Part shown: in pieces, positions 56,901-64,000 of the stretch | How the letters are laid out: every line of letters begins with the position of its first letter | Numbering within the stretch: the stretch's first letter is position 1 | Source of the DNA: Homalodisca vitripennis | Taxonomy: Eukaryota; Arthropoda; Insecta; Hemiptera; Cicadellidae | DNA length: 64,000 nucleotides | Reading direction: 5' to 3' | Assembly: GCF_021130785.1 (NCBI RefSeq) | Contig: NW_025777560.1 | Coordinates: 1 to 64,000, forward strand | Program-made: the position numbers and the translations under genes | Notes under the pieces: generated by a model | Databases searched by the model: none | What the model was told of the DNA's origin: nothing | Seen by the model: only the letters and a program-made list of their open reading frames with translations

Positions 56901-57084
56901 GACAAGTTATTATCATGTCATATGATATTTTAAAGAAAAAAATTCTCGGGAACTCAAGGCCAATTTTTTAGAGTGCCTAATAAAAGGCACTTCGGTCATA
57001 GTTGCTAAATCTTATTGAAATCCTCAGGTCCTCAAGTACTATCAAAGACAAGTGCCTAGTATTAGCCACTCTGGACTCAGGAGG
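53975..57084 (+). mobile_element. piggyBac element D
   Basis: Both ends read CCTCCTGAG inward (53975 and 57084). The flanks are ATAA and ATAT rather than a clean TTAA pair. Subterminal copies of AGTGCCTAGTATTAGTCACT or its complement lie at 54021, 54101, 54441 and 57050, with weaker ones at 54497, 56812 and 56973. A piggyBac transposase lies inside. Confidence 0.78.
54269..56603 (+). pseudogene. piggyBac D transposase, multi-exon
   Basis: Exon 1 54269-54311 (MATPPRKSSSTNQR), GTAAGT donor. Exon 2 54561-54779 (LTPRKINACLFGTDDSEIED, acidic). Exon 3 from 54951. A further intron begins after LMYLRQ near 55209 and ends near 55279. Core: MYWDKEWRVAVVADHMSRDR, CIDEMMIPFSGTSDLKQYIP (first aspartate, near 55515), VIYIDRYFNTVRLAEELLN (second, near 55760), NMGGVDLIDRILSICPS (third, near 56120), then a C-terminal cysteine region (RCALPKCFKK...CFVHSAKFNLCLVDGRNC). 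Several frame breaks between 55000 and 56000. All three aspartates remain. Confidence 0.85.
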
Positions 57085-57676
57085 ATATATACTCAGATTA
57101 ATTAGTACCAAAATATCTATTATCAGTTATCATTAACAATATCTTATAACAATAACTTTGTTTTACATGTTTGTCATATGTAGGTTACAACTACATATTT
57201 TTGGTATACATGCAGCTAGTTGCACAAAACACAATTAAACTTAATCACGGTAAGATGACGTCATCTTACCATGAATAAATTTAATTCCTTTTTGTTGCAA
57301 CTGGCCCGCAACTGTTGTACTTAAATTAATTAATTTCATTCAGAAGATTTGTTTTTGGTTTATACAATTTACTACGTAAATACTAGTAGACTTTGTCCCG
57401 CTTTAATTATTTGTGTGACTAGAGTGTGAAGTGAACGACTACCGCACCGTGAGAAACAGTTTTTTTTCACGAGCCGGAGGCGAATGAAAAAAGTTCCTTG
57501 AGTGCAGTTACAACACTTTTATACTCAAATTACACATTAAATTTTTGTATCCGAGTGACGTAACTGTGTTTTTATTAGACTATGGTTCTTAATATTTTTG
57601 TGTACTGAAGCAGGACTGGCCAACTTATTTTTGAATGCTGAATAGGGAACCTGCGTATAAGGTAACTCACTATTAA
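57085..57676. other. Intergenic segment between two piggyBac elements
   Basis: No ORF recognised. It contains the palindrome described at 57213-57306 and a CG-richer patch at 57435-57485 (GTGAACGACTACCGCACCG). Confidence 0.6.
57213..57306. repeat. Spacerless palindrome of about 94 bp centred on TGACGTCA
   Basis: The centre AAGATGACGTCATCTT is perfect out to 11 bases each side (57249-57270). Imperfect symmetry extends to AGTTGCACAAAA on the left and TTTTGTTGCAACT on the right. This looks like a short palindromic MITE; the CRE-like core may be incidental. Confidence 0.75.
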
Positions 57677-57680
57677 TTAA

Positions 57681-60020
57681 CACATAGAGTGCGGCGCGGT
57701 CACCGGTAACCGCCAAATACCCTCGCTAGAGTGCGCGGCGGTCACCGGCGACCGCGCGCACCGCTCTCTGTTTGTAGTTTCAGTGTGGTTCAGCCACTCG
57801 TTTGAGCTGGGTGAAACTACGTCGCTTCTCAGTTAGACATCGGGTCGTGTCAGTGGACGTATTAGTTTCGGTTTCGGGCATAGTGCGGTGCGGTCACCGG
57901 CGACCGCCGTTTCTTTTCTTTTTCTCTTTGAAATAGTGAAGTGTTGAGTGCTTAGTGAGTGTAAATATAGTTCTTAGAATTGTTTACTTCATTGAAAATG
58001 GATCTTCCTGGAACTTCGACACAAAGTGGTGCACACTGTGCCGACGACAGTGACGATGAAGTGCCTCTCTCGCAAACCAAAATGTGGATCCTACTCAGAA
58101 TTTAGTGGATGGTGATTCTGATGATCTGTCAAGTGAATCCTCTGATGTGTCCTTATAGTTCCGATGATGACCTAGACATTGGCACAGCCCCCCCTGTATG
58201 GGCTTTGACAACTTCCGGATTGAGACCCATTACTTTTGTCCGCCTGTCTGGACTTCTAGTACCTTGTCCTGGCCAAGGTAAACCAATAGATTATTTTAGG
58301 CTCTTGCTTGATGACATTTTCTTAGAAAACGTAATCAAGTTTTTCAAATGCCTATGCCTTTGAAGTGTTCAAAAAAACCAGATCTGACACCAAATTCTCG
58401 AATAAACAAATGGAAAGACATTACAATGGACGAGTTATTGCACTTTATCGGACTTCCTCTTGCACACTGGAACAATTCGACTAAATCGTCTCCAGGACTA
58501 TTGGAAGACTGATAAGCTGTTTAGTTTACAAGTTTTCCGCCATGTGATGTCAAGGGATAGATTTTTGAATATTCTACGATGTTTGTATTTTCACAATCCT
58601 AACCACCAGGAAGAAACTAGTATGGATAAAATCAAATTTGTTGTTGGTCATTTTAATAACAAAATGAATGACATTTACAATCCACAAAAAGAACTTTCTT
58701 TAGATGAGGCGATGATTCTTTGGCGAGGCCGTCTACATTTTCGCCAGTACATAAAAGGAAAGCGCCATAAAGTATGGTGGTGAAGTTGTACTCACTGACA
58801 GAACACTCTGGACTGATTCTAAAATTTCACGTATATGGTGGCTCATCAGATTTGGAAGTAGGGGGGAAAGGTCACACAGAGAAGGTTGTTTTGTAATTTG
58901 TTACAGGAAAAATTAAATAATGGCCACTCCATTTTCATGGATAACTTTTACAATAGTTACTTGCTGGCCTCAAAACTCCTTGCACGGAATACCTATTGCA
59001 CCGGGACTTTCGCGCCTCGATAGGAAAAATGTCCCAAATGACATACAGAGTGCTAAACTCAAAAGAGGTGAAACAGTGGCACGATATGGGCACAGCGTAA
59101 TGATCGGTAAGTGGCGTGACAAACGTGTTGTGACCTTATATAAGCACCGAATTTGAAAATGAAATGGTGGACTTTATTACCAAACATAAAACTACTTTGA
59201 AAAAGCCACTTCCCATCATACAGTATAACGCGTACATGAGTGGTGTGGATAGGGCTGACCAGTTACTGTCTTATTATCCCTGTGAAAGAAAGACAATGCG
59301 CTGGTATAAGAAAATCTTCATCCACATCCTGCAAATGATGCTTCTAAATGCACGCAACCTACACAACAAATACCAGCGAAAAATAAACTTCTATGAGTTC
59401 AGACTTGAAGTCATTCGATCACTTTTGCCACCTCTGGACGTTGCTGTTGAGAGCCCCGGTCAAAAACGAGCGCGACTTGGGATGCATCAAATTCAAAAAA
59501 TTGAAGGCCGAACTGCAGCGAACAGAATTCAAAGAAAAAACTGTCGAATCTGTTGTCAGACCACACGCAATAAGAAAACACCTTGGTTCTGTGCAACTTG
59601 TCCAGATAAGCCTGGCCTGTGCTTCGGCGCTTGCTTCGAAAAGTATCATGAATAAAAAACTAAACCTGTGTAAATAGTGTAAATAAGTAAAACTTTTAGT
59701 TGAATAAATACTGAAGACAATATAGGTTAGATTATTGTACATACTACGGACAGTTTCAAACATAGTGTTGGAGTTATACTCGGTGTGTAGCGGTCGGGAC
59801 CATGCTGTGACGCTGGCGCAATACATAGTGGCGTACGTGGGATGCGGCGCGGTCACCGGTGACCGTGATTTTCAAAATTGAAAAAAACCTCCAAAAAACT
59901 GACGGGAGCCCGATTTCAACCACCATTCCTTCATAACACCACCAAAACGTAAGTTTATATGCAATAATATTTTTTCAGTTATCTGGTAAGTTTTTAAATA
60001 TTTTTACCGCAGTCAATGTG
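57681..60020 (+). mobile_element. piggyBac element E
   Basis: TTAA at 57677-57680 and 60021-60024. Ends read CACATAGAGTGCGG and CACATTGACTGCGG inward. The size, 2,340 bp, is normal. Four copies of the palindrome GCGGTCACCGGTGACCGC (or GGCGACC variants) lie near the ends at 57696-57713, 57738-57755, 57890-57907 and about 59849-59866. The right TTAA is also the left boundary of the next element. Confidence 0.93.
57998..59655 (+). pseudogene. piggyBac E transposase
   Basis: ATG at 57998 (MDLPGTSTQSGAHCADDSDD), acidic N-terminus, then TRLNRLQDYWKTDKLF-like, SRDRFLNILRCLYFHNPNHQ, ELSLDEAMILWRGRLHFRQY (first aspartate, near 58705), FMDNFYNSYLLASKLL in a shifted frame (second, near 58938), MSGVDRADQLLSYYP (third, near 59245), RWYKKIFIHILQMMLLNARN, and a C-terminal cysteine domain NCRICCQTTRNKKTPWFCAT with CLCFGACFEKYHE-like residues. 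Frame breaks near 58100, 58370, 58460, 58785, 59000 and 59155. Catalytic residues intact. Confidence 0.87.
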
Positions 60021-60024
60021 TTAA

Positions 60025-63000
60025 GGCGCTAAGCGGACAAGTGGCCTAACCCACAAAATATCAATATTGAGATATGAGCCTTAGAATATCTCTAACACTC
60101 TATTCTAAATACTGCATATCGACCCAAGCCACCTTTTCCATTTTTCTGATAGATAGCAGCACTAGTTTGTTTATTATTGGTCTTTGAGTCAGCTGCAAAC
60201 TGAATAGTGGCCCAAGCCACAGCCGTGTGGCCTAACCCACATTCTGTTCCATTGTTGTGGCTTGAGCCATTTGTTTGTTTACTTTCATGTTTGTTTTGGT
60301 TAAAAAGCATTCCACTTGAAACTTACAAATTGTATTGATACGGTTTTTTCACAAGTAACCTATTCCAACGAACCATGAATGAAGGTAAGAAAAATATAAT
60401 AATTTATTAGTTTAATAGATTACTTATGAGATTAATCATACAACTGTATTTTAGGCCTACCAATAAAGGTTTGCAACTAAGTCCCAGTTTATAAGGTTAG
60501 CCTAGGATGTTATTCATAGACTAGTTTTCAAAGATTCAGTTCACATTACAATGGTATTAACAACAGTTTTTATTATATCTTATATGGCATCATTTTAAAT
60601 AATAATATTATAATACCTAAGAACTTTAACTTTGCCCCATTGATAGACATAAGAAATTTAATTGGTTAAACTGGTTTTATAGGTTAGTTAGTAATTAATT
60701 TAACCCTGGAACTGGCAATTCTAGTATATTTTTTTTTTATTTTTGTTGGTCTCTTTTACCGAAATGCAGGCGGTTGTTGGCTGATTTCCATGTTATTTTT
60801 GTATAACATCAATAAAAAAAACTGTTATTTACTATAACCTACTTCTGTTTGGTATCAATGTGTTAAAAACGAAGTGGGCTATCACACAACATAAACCTAT
60901 TTTATTTAATATAAAAGATAAATATTATTTTAGAAATGATTTCTAGAGGTAAACTGTACAAGTGTTGTTATTAATAAGTACGTATTTTGAGAATAACTGA
61001 TAGCCACAGTAACCTAAAATAAATTGTCGAAAAATAAAACCTTGAAGGTAGGTACTTTTTGCAATGGAGACTACATTTAGGTACAGTACATTAAAAAGTG
61101 ATATTTTATATTTAAAAGTTTAATCTTGTGTTTTCTGAAGGTTACGATTGTTTCAGATTTGGAGAGTTCGTCTGAGGAAGAGCTATTCCCAGATACATAT
61201 TCCTCATCTTCTTACGCCCCTTCAGAAGATGAAGATTCTGAAACTGAGACACCCAAAAATCGACATATGTTTGAAGTGCGCTGAGAAGACTTCGCATGGA
61301 GAGACAACAAACACAGGTAATGATCATCCCTCCACCTCAGATCATAACAAACTATCACCAACTGCCTGCAGCTGATACAATACCGACTGAAGATAATAGA
61401 AAATCCCGAAAGAGGCAAAGAAATGTTCAAAATTGGAAACAAAATGTTAGAAAAAGACTCAGAAATTCAGGAAAGCAGTACACCACAAGAAAAGGAAATG
61501 TTGTTGAAGCAAAAGTTTTTGCACCTGGTGACTGCTCTTGCCCTCTTAAGTGTCCACCTTAAATTGCCGACTGAACACTGTAAAAAATATTTTATTCCTA
61601 TTACGACCTAGCGGACCATAATCTACAAACCTCCTTTATAAATAACTTAGTAACAGTTGTCAAAAAACAAAGAGTTTATACAAAATCTAAATTCAGAGAA
61701 ACGAATGTTTATAAGGATTTATAACTTAAAAAAAGGAAAGTGGAGAAGAAGTCAGGGTATGTAAGGAGTATTTTAAAAAAGTTCTAGGAGTAAGTGATGG
61801 CAGAATTTCACGGGCCATTAAAAATAAAGACAACGCCATAACCCCACCAAAAGACAAGAGAGGACAAGGAAAAGCCCCTAAAAATAAAACCCCTGATCAT
61901 AGGCTGCAAAAGGTAAAGGACTTCATTAGTAAGTTTCCAGCTTATGATTCCCACTACTCTAGGGTAAAAAATCCAAATCGAAAGTATCTTTCGCCCAACT
62001 TAAATATCTCAATCATGTACAAAATGTATGTTGAAGAAAATCAGGTTGATCATGTTTCACCCTTTGTCTTTAGAAAGGTTTTTAATAATGATTTTAATTA
62101 TCACTTTCATGCTCCAGTCACAGACAGCTGCCGTAAGTGTGATGCATATAACATTAAACTTAAATCATTACCAGAAACTGAACAAAGGCCTGTAAAAATT
62201 GAACAAGAATTACACTGGCGCTTAGCTGAATCAGCACGAACGGATTACAGGGTAGATGCTGAAAAAGGGAAGGATCCTTCAAATGACGTTAGCGTGATTG
62301 CGTTTGATTTAATGAAAACATTGCCAACACCTGTGCTATCCACAGGGCCAGTTTATTACAAACGGCAGTTGTGGACGTATTGTTTAGGAATACACAATTT
62401 GTCCACTAAATACAGCTATATGTATGTGTGGAATGAGGCTGTAGCCTCCCGTGGCCCTGAGGAAGTGGGATCATGTATTTTACATTTTGTGGAAAACCAT
62501 GTTTAAAACTTCAAAACTGATCATGTACAGTGACCAATGTGGCGGTCAAAACCGCAATATAAAAGTAGCTGCACTATGTGATTACATTGCTACGTCTCCT
62601 AAATATTTTTGTACTGAGATTGACCACAAATTTTTAGTCTCAGGACATACATATTTGGCCTGTGACCAAGATTTTGGTCTTATTGAAAAAGAAAAAAAGT
62701 ATCACTCTGAAGTTTATGTACCAGATGAATTGGATCAAGGTGATCTTGTCAGCAAAAAAGCCACCATTTAAAGTTAAAAAAATGGAAAAAGATGACTTTT
62801 TTCATTTGAAAAGCTTATGAACAATATTACAAACCGCAAAGTTGTCAACACTGGGGATGTGGGAAATGATCAAAAGGTTGAGTGGCTTAAAATACAGTGG
62901 ATTAATTTTAAGCAGGCAGAGCCTCTGCTCTTACATTACAAATACTCTAACAACGAAGAGGTCCCATTTTCCACTGTCAACATCAAAAAAAAAGGACAAC

Positions 63001-63614
63001 AACGGAAGTAATGCAGTTAGATGTTCTCTACCCCAATGGAAGAAAAATAGATGAGCCGAAAAAGAAGGACTTGATGTCTCTTTTAGAATACATACCACCA
63101 ATCAAACACTCATTTTACACATCAATTTTAAGTTCTGGAGATATTTCCGTCAACCGTTCCAGTCGATGAGGAAGAAGATGAACTTGTTTGAATTTTGTAT
63201 TAATGTTTAATTTTTTACTATATCCTGTTTTAAAGTAGTGTACAATTTTGTTTCATATCAAGTACAAGCTTAATGGTATCATTAAGTGATGTAATAAAAT
63301 GTTAATTGACAGTAAAGTTGTACAGTACTTATATTAATATATTGGCCCAACCCACATAAATTTACTTAATGTATAAAATATGCCAATTTTCAAGTGGCCC
63401 AAACCCACTTTTATTTTTAAATTAATGAAAATAATTAAATAAAAAGGTTACCATGCATACAACGGTTATGTTCTTATATAACAGTAACAATTACAACTAG
63501 AAAGCTTGAGTTTTTTAATGTGTTTAAAAAAATGTTAAAAAAGTGACAAATCTTTAAACGCTAATAAACTCAATACAGCTGTTTTGGGGTTAGGCCACTT
63601 GTCCGCTTAGCCCC
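60025..63614 (+). mobile_element. DNA transposon encoding a DUF7869-like protein (lineage d)
   Basis: The left end GGCGCTAAGCGGACAAGTGG continues CCTAACCC. The right end (63586-63614) is its reverse complement apart from one base (GGGGCTAAGCGG). The flanks are TTAA on the left and TCAA on the right, a possible 4-bp target duplication with one change. GTGGCCTAACCCAC or close variants recur inside both ends (60041, 60207, 60227, 60257; 63342, 63394). The 3,590-bp insert has one spliced gene in the same orientation. Terminal repeats plus a DDE-like gene make an autonomous transposon likely. The superfamily is not assigned; Sola-type elements are worth comparing. Confidence 0.8.
60375..63191 (+). 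pseudogene. DUF7869-like putative transposase, lineage d
   Basis: Exon 1 is 60375-60384 (MNE), GTAAGA donor. Exon 2 starts at 61157 after GTTTCAG and keeps the frame (DLESSSEEELFPDTYSSSSY). Domains in order: acidic head; NWKQNVRKRLRNSGKQYTTR (61430-61490) and a CSCPLKCP cysteine cluster (61540); DFISKFPAYDSHYSRVKNPN (61920-61980); LNISIMYKMYV; DSCRKCDAYNIKLK (62120); AFDLMKTLPTPVLSTGPVYY (62310); MYSDQCGGQNRNIKVAALC (62530); FLVSGHTYLACDQDFGLIEK (62640); EWLKIQWINFKQAEPLLLHY; PKKKDLMSLLEYIPPIKHSF (63060-63110); acidic tail DEEEDELV. The aspartates in FDL and SDQC plus D/E in CDQDFGLIE make a plausible DDE/D triad. Frame breaks near 61285, 61560, 61720, 62510, 62770 and 63010. Confidence 0.78.
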
Positions 63615-64000
63615 TCAATTGTGTTGTGAATCTGGTTGTAAATCTTGTTTTGAATTCCAGGTTGCAAATATGGGATGAGTAAAATATAATTTTATGTACT
63701 CAAATAATTAACTTTACGCACTGGTGTAGGAATAGACTATTGTACGTGCTATAGTAAGTGCAAAAATAGACACTTTTTGGGTCACTGTAGAAACATTTTA
63801 TCATCATTTTGTTATAATTTTTTATTTTATGTTATAGGCTTTCTTCAGATTACACAGGTTCTCAAAAATATTTTCTAATAGATAAAAATATTTAGTATAA
63901 TAATTAATAAAATATAAACTGAAATATGCATTGCTTTGAATAGTTCCAATGGAAATAATTATAATAAACTTATCAACTTATGAAGGCCCGACGTTCTTGC
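63615..64000. other. Right flank, no gene seen
   Basis: AT-rich sequence outside the lineage d terminal repeat. No ORF or repeat recognised. Confidence 0.6.

Noticed and set aside
60092..60310. 72-codon ORF on the minus strand in the lineage d left end
   Set aside because: It is formed by the GTGGCCTAACCCAC repeats and flanking 5' UTR, and does not resemble any protein.

Overview
This window looks like a stretch of an AT-rich animal genome, most probably an insect and perhaps a hemipteran. It is almost entirely transposable elements nested inside one another. There are no operons, Shine-Dalgarno signals or tRNA/rRNA genes that I can recognise. Several element genes have GT-AG introns. The element families (I-type LINE with RNase H, Gypsy LTR element, piggyBac, pogo, Mutator-like, and a family resembling the DUF7869 proteins) are typical of arthropods. 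The species assignment is inference.

Left part (1-10.4 kb): a minus-strand I-type non-LTR retrotransposon (copy 1) runs off the left edge. It is split by a Gypsy element (1679-5631, 164-bp LTRs, 5-bp duplication ATGGT, apparent self-priming site) and by a piggyBac (6827-9652, TTAA site). Second part (10.4-20.75 kb): another piggyBac, opened first by a long-inverted-repeat element (11771-12986) and then by an almost full-length I-type element (copy 2, 13424-19746) with an 11-bp target duplication and a poly(A) tail.

Third part (21-32 kb): a multi-exon gene of a DUF7869-like, DDE-transposase-like family, with a Mutator-like element in its first intron. Then comes I-type copy 3 (minus strand), split at a TA by a nearly intact pogo element (27342-30042). 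Fourth part (32-53 kb): a mosaic of direct and inverted repeats built from a second DUF7869-like lineage, an internally deleted derivative, a gag-protease LTR fragment, a segmental duplication carrying a third DUF7869-like lineage, a truncated minus-strand piggyBac fused to a reversed DUF7869-like piece, and a palindrome of more than 2 kb.

Right part (53-64 kb): a MADF-domain first exon, the only good candidate for a host gene; a piggyBac 20 bp inside its intron; a small perfect-centre palindrome; another piggyBac; and, sharing that piggyBac's TTAA, a fourth DUF7869-like element with clear terminal inverted repeats (60025-63614).

The most interesting theme is the four divergent DUF7869-like lineages in one window. 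They share an ordered set of motifs (FD/YD-L...LP.P, SD.CGGQNRN, GHS(F/Y)L..D.DF..IE) that reads like a DDE/D catalytic triad, and one of them sits between inverted repeats. A general caution: most frame breaks are single-base indels, often near homopolymers, and near-identical repeats here differ mainly by such indels. Many apparent pseudogenes may therefore be assembly errors.
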